Positions 1 to 7,651 of a stretch of 33,290 nucleotides of DNA are shown piece by piece; within the stretch, counting starts at the first letter, position 1; each line of letters opens with the position of its first letter. The DNA lies in assembly GCA_030426945.1 (NCBI GenBank), contig JAUHXL010000024.1:1-33290 (forward strand). Reading direction: 5' to 3'. The DNA comes from a bacterium. Lineage in GTDB: Bacteria; Myxococcota_A; Bradymonadia; UBA7976; UBA1532. A model generated the notes under the pieces. That model saw only the letters and a program-made list of their open reading frames with translations. It was not told the DNA's origin and ran no database searches. A program made the position numbers and the translations under genes.

Positions 1-314
1 TCGAGCTGCGCACCGGCGCCGGCGGCCCCGGCGGCGCGGGCGGCGACGGCGGCGCGGGCGGCCCTGGCGGCAGCGGCGGCAGCGGCGGCGCGCGCCACCA
101 GATCAGCGGCCAGGGCGGCAACGGTGGCCAGGGCGGCGACGGCGGCCGCGGCGGCCGCGGCGGCGGCGGCGCCGGCGGCCCCAGCCTGGGCGTCGTGCGC
201 ATCGACGCCGATCCCGTGATCGACGTCGCCAGCTACGTCATCGGCCAGCCCGGCAACGGCGGCCCCGGCGGCACCCCGGGCCCGAACGGGGCGCGGGCCG
301 AGGTGTGGCCCTAA
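1..314 (+). CDS. C-terminal part of a glycine-rich (GGX-repeat) protein, 5' end outside the window
   Basis: The reading frame begins at base 3 and ends at TAA 312-314. The visible 103 residues are dominated by Gly-Gly-X triplets (GGP, GGA, GGD, GGS, GGQ, GGR), interrupted by a short non-repetitive segment (GVVRIDADPVIDVASYVIGQ) and a final Gly/Pro stretch ending EVWP. Such GGX tails occur on large secreted or surface proteins of Myxococcota; the missing N-terminal part would be needed to name it. The function is unknown. It could also be a collagen-like or beta-helix surface protein. The coding frame is supported by the ordered triplet repeat and by the stop that ends it. Confidence 0.7.
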   Translation, partial: ELRTGAGGPGGAGGDGGAGGPGGSGGSGGARHQISGQGGNGGQGGDGGRGGRGGGGAGGPSLGVVRIDADPVIDVASYVIGQPGNGGPGGTPGPNGARAEVWP

Positions 315-766
315 GCGGCGCTGCGCCCGCGCTCGGCGCCCGTACGGTCCGCGATATCGGACCGCACCGGCTGTCAGCTGTCAGCCTTCAGTCGAGCGGG
401 CGCCCATCCGCGCCGAGGTGCGGGGACTGCCCGGCGCTGCCCTGGAACAGGTGCAGCCTCCACCGGACGGACTGTTTCTCCGCCGCGCGCAAGCGCGCGG
501 CACCGGGGGGCTCGCCGCCCACCCCGGACCCCCCGGCAGGCCGGCGCCCTGCGGGCGCGCCTCCGCTCCGCTCGTTCGGGCACCGGGGGTCGGGGCACCG
601 GGGGTCGTGCCACACAAACGGACGAACCGACTCAGTTTTTGCACTTTTCTGGCCGACGAAGGCTCCCGATGTCAGCCCTCATCTCGGCCGCCACGATGGA
701 CGCGGCTCGGCCGGTCGCGCCGCGCGCCGACCTCGCCGCGCGGTGTCGAACTCGGCGCGACGCCCA
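315..766. other. gene-free stretch between two copies of the AGCTGA-type repeat
   Basis: No open frame here has a convincing protein sequence; the frames are arginine/proline-rich, as expected from random GC-rich DNA. The stretch is bracketed by an inverted partial repeat at 367-391 and a full 42-base repeat at 767-808, so the whole 367-808 segment has terminal inverted repeats. A lower-GC patch lies at about 602-665. Confidence 0.5.
367..391 (-). repeat. partial copy of the 42-base GCTGANA-heptamer element
   Basis: Read on the minus strand this is CTGAAGGCTGACAGCTGACA followed by GCCGG, matching the AGCTGA...AGCCGG half of the full element at 767-808 but in the opposite direction. Confidence 0.6.
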
Positions 767-808
767 GGGCCCGGCTGAAAGCTGACCGGTGAGAGCTGAT
801 AGCCGGTC
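767..808 (+). repeat. 42-base dispersed element (copy 1)
   Basis: It starts GGGCCCGGCTGA and ends GCTGATAGCCGGTC, with heptamer-spaced GCTGA words between. It has the same length and ends as the copies at 15919-15960 (same strand) and 21258-21299 (opposite strand). The terminal CCGGCT and AGCCGG can pair, giving a hairpin. Together with the inverted partial copy at 367-391 it closes a roughly 440-base segment. Confidence 0.7.
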
Positions 809-811
809 GGA

Positions 812-830
812 TCCGGCACTGGGTGCCGGA
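812..830 (-). terminator. hairpin downstream of the metX-like gene
   Basis: TCCGGCAC / TGG / GTGCCGGA forms a perfect 8-base-pair stem with a three-base loop, about 50 bases past the stop codon of the minus-strand acyltransferase gene. There is no U-tract, so it is only a candidate terminator or mRNA 3' end. Confidence 0.4.
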
Positions 831-878
831 GCACGCCATTCGAATGCCCCGACGCCCCGGTCGAGAGCAGCCCGCGAT

Positions 879-2015
879 TCAGACGCCGCTCATGAACTCC
901 GCGATGACCGGGCCGAAGTGGTCGAGGTCGACCAGGAAGGCGTCGTGGCCCTGGATCGAGGGCAGCTCGACGTGGTGCACGGTGCGGCCGACGGCGCGCA
1001 GGCCGAGGGCCAGCTCGCGCTGCTGGTGCGGGGGAAAGAGGGTGTCCGTCTCGACGCCGACGACCAGGGTGCGGTCGGCGCGGACGCGCGAGAGGCCCGC
1101 GTCCAGGCCGCCGCCGTGCTCGGCCACGTCGAACAGGTCCATCGCGCGCGACAGGTACAGGTAGCAGTTCGCGTCGAAGGCGTTCACGAACTTGCGGGCG
1201 TGCGCCTCGAGGTAGCTCTCGACCTCGAACTCGATGCCGAAGGGCTCATCGTCCCACAGCTCGGTGCGCTCACGCCCGAAGCGGCCTTCCCACTCGCGCG
1301 CCGACCGGTACGAGGTCATGCCGATCTTGCGGGCCAGGCGCATGCCGTCCACCGGCGGGTGGTCAGGCGAGTAGTTCCCGTCGCGCCAGGTCGGGTCGCA
1401 GCGGATGGCCTCGCGCTGCAGCGAGTGCACCGCGATGGCGCGCGCGCTCACCCGCGCCGCCGACGAGATGCTCACCAGGTTGGCCACCTCGTCGGGGTAC
1501 TGCACCGCGTAGGCGAGCGCGGTCATGCCGCCCAGCGACGGGCCGATGACCGCGCGCAGGCGGTGGATGCCCATGCGCTGGACGACGCCGTGGGCCGCCG
1601 CGGCCATGTCCTCGATGGTCAGCGTGGGGAAGTCGAGGCCATACGGACGTCCGGTGGCGGGGTTCAGCGAGGCCGGGCCCGTCGAGCCGAAGCAGCTGCC
1701 CAGGTTGTTCACGCAGACGACGAAGAAGCGGTCGGTGTCGATCGGGTTGCCGGGCCCGATCATCTCCTCCCACCAGCCCGGCGAAGGATCGTCGGCCGAC
1801 GACTTCGCGTGGGCCTTGGGCGACAGGCCGGTCAGCAGCAGCACCGCGTTGTCGCGGGCCGGCGACAGCTCGCCCCAGGTCTCGAAGGCCATGTCGACGT
1901 GGGGCAGCGTGCCGCCCCGTCGCATCCGAAACGGGCCGTCCAAGCGCAACATGCGGGTGGCGGCGCCCACCGGGCGCGCCGTCGTCACGGCCGGCCCCAA
2001 CTTCAGCAGCTGCAT
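879..2015 (-). CDS. metX: MetX-family O-acyltransferase (alpha/beta-hydrolase fold), closest by motif to serine O-succinyltransferase
   Basis: 378 residues, the normal length for MetX. This cytosolic family acylates the hydroxyl of homoserine or serine with acetyl- or succinyl-CoA, feeding methionine or cysteine synthesis. Visible landmarks are the nucleophile elbow GPSLGG with Ser160, Asp324 in GVETDTLFPP and His357 in IQGHDAF, which form the catalytic triad. GPGNPIDTDRFFVVCVNNLG and STGPASLNPATGRPYG are family signatures. Several stretches (TGLSPKAHA, DPSPGWWEEM, SLQREAIRCDPTW, RSAREWEGRFGR, FEVESYLEAHARKFV, NCYLYLSRAMDLFD) recall the Xanthomonas-type enzyme shown to be a serine O-succinyltransferase rather than a homoserine acetyltransferase. 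The start follows GGAGGGGAC. No metY or cys gene is adjacent, so context does not settle the substrate. Confidence 0.9.
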   Translation of the reverse strand: MQLLKLGPAVTTARPVGAATRMLRLDGPFRMRRGGTLPHVDMAFETWGELSPARDNAVLLLTGLSPKAHAKSSADDPSPGWWEEMIGPGNPIDTDRFFVVCVNNLGSCFGSTGPASLNPATGRPYGLDFPTLTIEDMAAAAHGVVQRMGIHRLRAVIGPSLGGMTALAYAVQYPDEVANLVSISSAARVSARAIAVHSLQREAIRCDPTWRDGNYSPDHPPVDGMRLARKIGMTSYRSAREWEGRFGRERTELWDDEPFGIEFEVESYLEAHARKFVNAFDANCYLYLSRAMDLFDVAEHGGGLDAGLSRVRADRTLVVGVETDTLFPPHQQRELALGLRAVGRTVHHVELPSIQGHDAFLVDLDHFGPVIAEFMSGV

Positions 2016-2209
2016 GTCCCCTCCGGCAGCTGGTCACGCACAAAGGCGCAAAAGCGCATGCGTTCGGTCAAGAATGGGCCGAAGGATACGCAACTCGCCG
2101 GTTGGATGCGAGGGGACGGCGGTCGATTCGTGTTCGGGCTCGACCGTGGGGGTGTGCGGTCGTTCAGGACGGCGCTGGGCGCGAAGGCGGGCGCCCGCGC
2201 TCGAGGTCG

Positions 2210-2353
2210 TCACCAGGCCGTGGGCCGGCCGCGCCGCAGGCGCCGCGCGATGGCCTCCTCGGTGGGCCCGTCGGGCCGCCCCGCGAAGTGCATGCGCACC
2301 ATCGTCACCACCATCACCATCGCCGCGCCCGTCCGAATCAGCATGTCGCCCAT
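2210..2353 (-). CDS. small predicted membrane protein, 47 aa
   Basis: ATG at 2353-2351, stop at 2212-2210. The product begins MGDMLIRTGAAMVMVVTMVR and ends in an arginine-rich tail (IARRLRRGRPTAW). Residues 5-19 form one short methionine/valine-rich hydrophobic segment, followed by a basic cytosolic-type tail. A strong ribosome site, GGGAGG, lies 8 bases before the ATG, and the surrounding sequence GGGAGGTTCCCCC closely resembles that before the next minus-strand gene at 3595. I do not recognise the family. It could be a regulatory or stress membrane peptide. The evidence is the ribosome site, the sensible hydrophobic profile and its place in a gap otherwise free of genes. Confidence 0.5.
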   Translation of the reverse strand: MGDMLIRTGAAMVMVVTMVRMHFAGRPDGPTEEAIARRLRRGRPTAW

Positions 2354-2506
2354 GGGGGAACCTCCCTGTGTCGGGTCGGCCCATCAGCAGGGACCGTGCC
2401 ACGCGCGGCAGCGCCTAGGGCTGCCACGTTCCGACTGGAATGTAGGATTCGACGCGGTTCACCTACGAATGCGTGGGATGATCGCTGCCCGCGCGCCCGG
2501 CCAGGG

Positions 2507-2525
2507 GGTGGCGACCCCAGCCACC
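2507..2525 (-). terminator. hairpin just past the stop of the gene at 2540-3595
   Basis: GGTGGC / seven-base loop / GCCACC, 14 bases downstream of the TAG stop. Stem of six G/C-rich pairs with no U-tract; a weak candidate. Confidence 0.3.
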
Positions 2526-2539
2526 ACCCTGCGGGCCGG

Positions 2540-3595
2540 CTACGGGAAGGCGGCGCGCTCGTCCTCGTGATCGGGCGCGATGGCGTCCACGTCCTCCAGC
2601 TGATCCCCGCCGCTGGCGTAGCGCACCGTCGCGTGCTGCCGGGGGCACACCAGGTCGATGCCCGCCACCGCCCGCCCGCGCACCACGAAGGTGGCGCCGC
2701 GGCGGGCCACCCGCAGCGAGCACCCCCGCGGCAGCGTCGCGCCCAATCGATGCCAGGTGCCGTCCGCGTCCTCGAGCCCCTCGACGTAGAAGGCCGCCAG
2801 GGCCTGGTTGATCACCGTCAGGTGCCCCGCGTCGACGACCATCGCCACGCCCGGCGGCGCCTCGACCTGCCCCTCGGCGTCGCAGCGCAGCGCCAGCGGC
2901 TCGCCGTCCGTGTGCTCGACGTTGAACACCGCGACGAAGTGCTGGGTGTACTCCGCCAGGTAGCCCCCGATCTCGACGCGCTCCTCGGGCGCCCCCGGCA
3001 CCTTCAGCTCCAACACCACCGGCTTGCCGATCTGCGCCTCGAGCATCGGCTCGTACGCGTTGCCCACCGCCGACAAGAGCTCCTGCCCGGTCGAGTCGAC
3101 CACCTTCTGCTGGCTGGCCAGCGCCTTGTTCTCGGGCCGCTTGCTGATCTGCCCGATCACCGCGCTCAGCGCCCGGCTGAACGCGTCGCGCAGCGTGTCG
3201 AAGATGTTGCGGATGGTGCGCAGCGACCGCCGCCACAGGTTCGGCTGAAACGTCGCCGCGATCTGCTTCGCCCGCTGCGCCTGCTCGTCCGGGCTCAGCT
3301 GCCCGACGTACCGGCACATGGCCAGCAGCGACCCCATCTCGGGCTGATACAGCAGGTACCCCGTCTTCAACAGCCCCGCCCGGCTCCGATGCGCCGCCGC
3401 GTACCGCAGCTCGAGCCCCTGCGGGTGCACCCGCAAGTCACCCCACACCGCCCGCCCCGCCGCCATCACCAACGTCACGTGGTGATCGTCCATCAGCTTC
3501 AAGCACGCGTCGCGCTGCCGCAGCCGCACGAACGCGCTGACGATGGCGGTGAGGAAGATGAGGCCGAGCGTGGCCCAGAAGATGTCGTCGAGCAT
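2540..3595 (-). CDS. unknown protein with one N-terminal membrane anchor, 351 aa
   Basis: The ATG at 3595 (MLDDIFWATLGLIFLTAIVS) is chosen because GGGAGG precedes it and the product opens with a hydrophobic helix (about residues 4-22). Upstream in-frame codons run into hexamer repeats, giving a meaningless VKVKVK extension. After the anchor comes a soluble body: an alpha-helical middle (SPDEQAQRAKQIAATFQPNL, then helices with RNIFDTLRDAFSRAL, about residues 120-190), and a C-terminal beta-rich half (about 200-340) with EIGGYLAEYTQHFVAVFNVE. The body probably lies in the cytosol if the short N-terminus is outside, but topology is not certain. No catalytic motif is evident. I do not recognise a named family and assign no function. 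Confidence 0.8.
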   Translation of the reverse strand: MLDDIFWATLGLIFLTAIVSAFVRLRQRDACLKLMDDHHVTLVMAAGRAVWGDLRVHPQGLELRYAAAHRSRAGLLKTGYLLYQPEMGSLLAMCRYVGQLSPDEQAQRAKQIAATFQPNLWRRSLRTIRNIFDTLRDAFSRALSAVIGQISKRPENKALASQQKVVDSTGQELLSAVGNAYEPMLEAQIGKPVVLELKVPGAPEERVEIGGYLAEYTQHFVAVFNVEHTDGEPLALRCDAEGQVEAPPGVAMVVDAGHLTVINQALAAFYVEGLEDADGTWHRLGATLPRGCSLRVARRGATFVVRGRAVAGIDLVCPRQHATVRYASGGDQLEDVDAIAPDHEDERAAFP

Positions 3596-3694
3596 CGTGG
3601 GGGACCCTCCCAGAAGCGCCATCCTGCCACAGCGCCCACGCCCGAGAGCCGCGAATCCAAGGGGGAAGACACCGCAGCGCCCGAAGGCCGAAGA

Positions 3695-3726
3695 CGTGCA
3701 CGTGCACGTGCACGTGCCCGTGCCCG
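3695..3726 (-). repeat. hexamer array, CGTGCA x3 then CGTGCC x2
   Basis: On the minus strand this reads CGGGCACGGGCACG followed by TGCACG units. It begins in GCTTTCGGGCAC and ends CACGTCTT, edges shared with other arrays of this class in the window. Confidence 0.8.
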
Positions 3727-3779
3727 AAAGCCGCGCCACCCAAGGGCAATCCCACCCCAGCACCCGCAGGCCGAACCCC

Positions 3780-3803
3780 TTGACCTTAACCTTGACCTTG
3801 ACC
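3780..3803 (-). repeat. hexamer array, TTGACC x4 (one unit TTAACC)
   Basis: Minus-strand reading is GGTCAAGGTCAAGGTTAAGG and so on, ending GGTCAAGGGG. The following bases, GGCCTGCGGGTGCTGGGGTG, recur with one change after the array at 17366-17413. Confidence 0.8.
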
Positions 3804-3910
3804 TCCCCCCCCGCCGCGCCACCCCTGCGCGAACCCACCCCTGCGCCGGCAGGCTGCGCCCGCCGAGGCGTCATGGCCGTAGGCCGCGTGGACTCGAAAC
3901 GCTGTGATTT

Positions 3911-3942
3911 CGGGCACGGGCACGGGCACGGGCACGGGCACG
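3911..3942 (+). repeat. hexamer array, CGGGCA x5
   Basis: Five perfect units, preceded by TTT and closed by CGT (CACGTGTG). Confidence 0.85.
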
Positions 3943-3990
3943 TGTGCTCGCCCGTGCGCTGCGGCCAGAGCGGCGTAGGGTGCGTGATCA

Positions 3991-4028
<38 letters not shown>

Positions 4029-4030
4029 GG

Positions 4031-4444
4031 TCAGGTCGCGAACAACCGCCCCGGATCCCGAAACGTCTTGAACTCCAACGCGTTCCCGCTCGGATCCACC
4101 ACGAACAGCGTCTTCTGCTCCCCCACCTCACCCGCGAACCGCGTGCGCGGCCCGATCAGAAAATCCCGCCCCGCCAGCCGCTCGGCCAGCCCATGCCACT
4201 GGTCCCACGGCAGCACGCAGCCGAAGTGCCGCACCGGAACGTCGTCGCCGTCGACCGGGTTGGTGGCCGCGCCGGGCGGCGCGCACGCGTCCGGCGCCAG
4301 GTGCGCCGACAGCTGGTGCCCGTGCAGGTCGAAGTCGATCCAGCGCTCGGCCGACCGCCCCTCGCGGCAGCCCAGCACGCCCACGTAGAAGGCGCGCGTC
4401 GCCTCGAGATCGGCCACCGGGAAGGCCAGGTGAAAGGGCGGCAT
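4031..4444 (-). CDS. VOC-superfamily (glyoxalase/dioxygenase fold) enzyme
   Basis: 137 residues from the ATG at 4444; a GTG six bases upstream (4450) overlaps the stop of the preceding gene as GTGA and is an equally good start. The product opens [20 protein letters not shown], the typical first beta-alpha unit, then [20 protein letters not shown] and ends with [10 protein letters not shown]. Three likely metal ligands are visible: the His of FHLAF, the His of VRHFG and the Glu of ALEFK. This short VOC type is usually annotated as glyoxalase or dioxygenase without a proven substrate. The gene follows the MopE-like gene with almost no gap, so the two are probably co-transcribed, although a shared function is not obvious. 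Confidence 0.85.
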   Translation of the reverse strand: MPPFHLAFPVADLEATRAFYVGVLGCREGRSAERWIDFDLHGHQLSAHLAPDACAPPGAATNPVDGDDVPVRHFGCVLPWDQWHGLAERLAGRDFLIGPRTRFAGEVGEQKTLFVVDPSGNALEFKTFRDPGRLFAT

Positions 4445-4446
4445 GC

Positions 4447-7038
4447 TCACTGGCGGGTCCCCGTGATCTGGTAGGTCTGGTTCGCGCAGGTGGTCAGGCC
4501 GCAGGTGAGGCCCTGGAAGCGGATCGAGAAGGTGCCCGACCACTCGTCCGGGTTCTCGAGGTCGAACTGCCCTTGCAGGATGTACGTCTCGGCGCAGTCG
4601 CCCGGAATGACGCCCTGCACGCGGAAGCTGCCGTCGCCGGGTACGGGCTGCTGCTCCATGTCCACCGGCGCGCCGGTGACCAGCAGCAGGCCGCCGCCGG
4701 CGAAGAAGCGGACGCTGGGCATGTTCACCGTCACCACCTGCTGCCCGAAGATGAGGTCGCTGCAGCTGTAGAGCACGCGGGGCGCGATCGTGTAGTCGCC
4801 GGGGTAGTCGTCGAACATCGGCGGCGCCCCTCCGCAGGCGGGATCCATCGGCGTCGCGGCGCAGTCGACCTCGCAGCCGTTGGCCGGATCGCCGTCGCCG
4901 TCCTCGAAGCCGTCGACGCAGTCGGCGATGTCGCAGGCGCCCAGGGCGCAGAGGGGCGTCTGCACGTTGGGCAGCACGCAGCGGCGGCCGCAGCCGCCGC
5001 AGTGGGCCGGGTCGTTGCGGAAGTCGAAGCCCTCGTCGACGGCGCCATCGCAGTCGTCGTCGCGCGTGTTGCAGGCCTCGATGCCCTTGTTGGCGCGCTC
5101 GCACTCGCAGCCGTTGGCCACGTCGCGGTCGACGTCGACGAAGCCGAAGCTGCACTCGTCGACGCGGCACTGCCCCGCGGCGCACAGGCCGTCGGCGTTG
5201 GCCGGCGCGCAGCGGGCGCCGCAGGTGCCGCAGTTGTCGAGGCTGCTCTGCAGGTCGAAGCCCTCGTCGGTGGCGCCATCGCAGTCGTTGTCCTGCCCGT
5301 CGCACACCTCGGTGGGGTCGGCGGTGGGCGTGCAGGCGTACTCGCAGCCGTCGTCGGGCCGCCCGTTGACGTCGACGAAGCCCTCGACGCAGGGCCCCTG
5401 GCTGCACAGCCCGTCGGCGCACAGGGGTGCGGCGTTGTCATAGCTGCACGCCCGGCCGCAGCGCCCGCAGTGGCTGGGATCGGTGTCGAGGTCGAACCCC
5501 TCGTCGCTGGCCCCGTCGCAGTCGTCGTCGGCGCCGTTGCACACCTCGGCGCCGGCCCGCACGCAGGCGTACTCGCAGCCGTTGTCGGGATCGCCGTCGA
5601 GGTCGACGAAGCCGGCCTCGCAGTCCTCGACGCCGCACACGCCCTGCCGGCACACCGGCACGCCGCCGGGCGCCAGGCAGCGGTTGCCGCACTCGCCGCA
5701 GTGTTCGGGATCGCGCTGCAGGTCGAACCCCTCGTCGGTCCACCCGTCGCAGTCGTTGTCGAGCGTGTCGCAGCGCTCGACGCCCTCGAAGGTGACGCGG
5801 CACCCGTACTCGCAGCCGTCGGCCGGCATGGCGTTCAGGTCGACGAACCCGTCCGCGCACCCCACCGAGCGGCAGGCCCCCGCCTCGCACGCCACCAGCG
5901 CGTTGGGCCGCACGCACGAGCGCCCGCACTGCCCGCAGTTCATGGGATCGGCCGACGTGTCGACCGCCTCGTCCACCGCGCCGTCGCAGTCGTTGTCCAC
6001 CGCGTCGCAGCGCTCGACCCCGCCGTTGCTGGGCGCGCAGCCGTACTCGCAGCCGGTGGCCGGCACGCCGTCGAGGTCGGCGAAGCCCGGCCGGCACGCG
6101 TCCAGCCTGCACGCGCCCTCGGCGCAGGTGCTGTCGGCGTTGGCCAGCGCGCAGGGCCGGTTGCACGCCCCGCAGTGCGCCGCGTCGGCCTGCAGGTCGA
6201 AGCCCTCGTCCAGCGCCATGTCGCAGTCGTTGTCGATGCCGTCGCAGGCCTCGACCCCGCCGTTGCTGGGCGCGCACCCCAGCTCGCACCCGTTGTCTGC
6301 CGCGCCGTCCGCGTCGACGAACCCCGCCGCGCACGCCTCGACGGCGCAGGCGCCCTCGACGCACGCCCCGGTCGCGTTCGCCGGCCGACACGCCTGACCG
6401 CACGCCCCGCAGTGCGCCGGATCGGCCTGCAGGTCGAACCCCTCGTCGGTGGTGCCGTCGCAGTCGTTGTCGATGTCGTCGCAGGCCTCGACCCCCTCGC
6501 GGGTGACCGTGCATGCGTACTCGCACCCGTTGGCGGCGTCGGCGTCCAGGTCGTGGAAGCCGGGCAGGCAGTCGCCCGGCGCGCACTCGCCCTCGACGCA
6601 CAGCGGCTGGGCGCCGGGGAAGTCGCACGCGTTGTCGCACGCCCCGCAGTGCCGCACGTCGGCCTGCAGGTCGACGCCCGCGCACCCGACGCCGGTGGGC
6701 ACGCAGATGAACGTGACGTCGGCCTCGGGGTTGGTCACCTGCTGGCAGGCCCACAGATCGGGGCAGTCGTCGTCGTTGCCGCACCGCCGCGAGCACTGGC
6801 GCGCCATGCCCTCGACCTGCACGCAGAACCCGCTGCGGCACTCGTCGCCGGACGTGCACGCTTCGCCGAAGTCGTCGGCGGGCGGCGCGCCCACGTCGCG
6901 GCCGCCGGCGTCGGGCTGGGGCGCGGCGTCGGCCGCGGCGTCGGGGAGCGGGGTGACCGGGTCGTCGGGTTGGACGTCGTCGCAGGCGGGGGTGAAGCAC
7001 AGGGTGGCGGCCAGGAGGGCCGGGTGAATCGTCTTCAT
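4447..7038 (-). CDS. secreted MopE-like protein with seven cysteine-rich DNDCDG repeats, 863 aa
   Basis: The start at 7038 ([19 protein letters not shown]) gives an N-terminal export signal; the Cys after TPA could be lipidated, though the box is atypical. An Asp/Pro/Ala-rich linker leads into an EGF-like cysteine cluster (about residues 55-105) and a half repeat. Then come seven units of about 77 residues with the pattern CDxxDNDCDGxxDEGFDLQ, HCGxCGxxC, CxxGxC, CxxGFxD and NGCEYxC. These match the MopE/copper-binding repeat known from Methylococcus and abundant in Myxococcota. Two units read DDDCDG, one lacks the Gly (DNDCDM). Residues from about 745 form a separate repeat-free beta-rich domain ([10 protein letters not shown] to TYQITGTRQ). 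Probable role: cell-surface, metal-binding. Longer upstream starts would read through hexamer repeats and are rejected. Confidence 0.9.
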   Translation of the reverse strand: MKTIHPALLAATLCFTPACDDVQPDDPVTPLPDAAADAAPQPDAGGRDVGAPPADDFGEACTSGDECRSGFCVQVEGMARQCSRRCGNDDDCPDLWACQQVTNPEADVTFICVPTGVGCAGVDLQADVRHCGACDNACDFPGAQPLCVEGECAPGDCLPGFHDLDADAANGCEYACTVTREGVEACDDIDNDCDGTTDEGFDLQADPAHCGACGQACRPANATGACVEGACAVEACAAGFVDADGAADNGCELGCAPSNGGVEACDGIDNDCDMALDEGFDLQADAAHCGACNRPCALANADSTCAEGACRLDACRPGFADLDGVPATGCEYGCAPSNGGVERCDAVDNDCDGAVDEAVDTSADPMNCGQCGRSCVRPNALVACEAGACRSVGCADGFVDLNAMPADGCEYGCRVTFEGVERCDTLDNDCDGWTDEGFDLQRDPEHCGECGNRCLAPGGVPVCRQGVCGVEDCEAGFVDLDGDPDNGCEYACVRAGAEVCNGADDDCDGASDEGFDLDTDPSHCGRCGRACSYDNAAPLCADGLCSQGPCVEGFVDVNGRPDDGCEYACTPTADPTEVCDGQDNDCDGATDEGFDLQSSLDNCGTCGARCAPANADGLCAAGQCRVDECSFGFVDVDRDVANGCECERANKGIEACNTRDDDCDGAVDEGFDFRNDPAHCGGCGRRCVLPNVQTPLCALGACDIADCVDGFEDGDGDPANGCEVDCAATPMDPACGGAPPMFDDYPGDYTIAPRVLYSCSDLIFGQQVVTVNMPSVRFFAGGGLLLVTGAPVDMEQQPVPGDGSFRVQGVIPGDCAETYILQGQFDLENPDEWSGTFSIRFQGLTCGLTTCANQTYQITGTRQ

Positions 7039-7072
7039 CGCGCAAACCCCCAACCGACCGCGGCGTGCAGAA

Positions 7073-7105
7073 CCCTTGCCCTTGCCCTTGCCCTTGCCCT
7101 TGCCC
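7073..7105 (-). repeat. hexamer array, CCCTTG x5.5
   Basis: Reads GGGCAA on the minus strand. It lies 35 bases upstream of the MopE-like gene's start and is complementary to the array at 7342-7377. Confidence 0.85.
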
Positions 7106-7170
7106 TCTCGCGACCACCCGCGCCCCAAGACGGCCAAAGCGCAAGACGTCCCGCAGCCCCCAGAAAAAGA

Positions 7171-7202
7171 CGTGCCCGTGCCCGTGCCCGTGCCCGTGCC
7201 CG
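7171..7202 (-). repeat. hexamer array, CGTGCC x5
   Basis: Minus-strand GGGCAC units closing as CACGTCTTTTTC. Complementary to the array at 7467-7498, so a long-range hairpin is possible. Confidence 0.85.
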
Positions 7203-7291
7203 ATCGCGATCAACGGCGCCGCGAAGAAGCACGACACAACGACGTCCCGCCGCGCTCACGAGGAGGCCCCGAGTGCGCCCGGACCTGCAGA

Positions 7292-7335
<44 letters not shown>

Positions 7336-7341
7336 GCAGCC

Positions 7342-7377
7342 GGGCAAGGGCAAGGGCAAGGGCAAGGGCAAGGGCAC
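7342..7377 (+). repeat. hexamer array, GGGCAA x5 then GGGCAC
   Basis: Five perfect GGGCAA units and a last unit GGGCAC, eight bases after the preceding GGTCAA array. Confidence 0.85.
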
Positions 7378-7466
7378 CGCCCCGCTCGCCGCGTTCGATC
7401 ACGCCTCCGCGCCCCGACGGACCCACCGCCTCTTCCCGACCCGCCCGGCGTGCACCAGCGCCCTTT

Positions 7467-7498
7467 CGGGCACGGGCACGGGCACGGGCACGGGCACG
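7467..7498 (+). repeat. hexamer array, CGGGCA x5
   Basis: Five perfect units, entered through CCTTTCGGGCAC and left through CACGTTCT, as in the sister arrays. Confidence 0.85.
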
Positions 7499-7589
7499 TT
7501 CTCCGCTCCACCGCAGCGCCGATTCGAACAACGTGGTCCCCCGACCGAGCATGGCGCCACCGATTGCGACGCCAGCGTAAACCTACGCT

Positions 7590-7619
7590 TTGAGCGCCAT
7601 TCGGGGGAAGTGCTACCCT
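7590..7619 (+). promoter_or_regulatory. candidate housekeeping promoter for the gene at 7652
   Basis: TTGAGC (7590-7595), an 18-base spacer and TACCCT (7614-7619), preceded by GC. The start codon lies 32 bases after the -10 box. The same layout recurs upstream of 16109 and 29963. Confidence 0.45.
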
Positions 7620-7651
7620 CGCCGCGTTCGTGGTCAATGTGGGGGTGGACC

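Noticed and set aside
789-2570. Long open frame on the plus strand opposite the metX-like gene
   Set aside because: It is the mirror of a real coding frame; its product is Arg/Ala/His-rich, with no family pattern. Several similar frames lie opposite 4447-7038, 9611-13705 and 26661-29050.
3595-3874. N-terminal extension of the unknown membrane-anchored protein up to 3874
   Set aside because: The extra residues are translated hexamer repeats (VKVKVK, TCTCTC), and a good ribosome site precedes 3595.
7038-7137. Extension of the MopE-like protein with a KGKGKG stretch
   Set aside because: It is read through a hexamer array and would put residues in front of a normal export signal.
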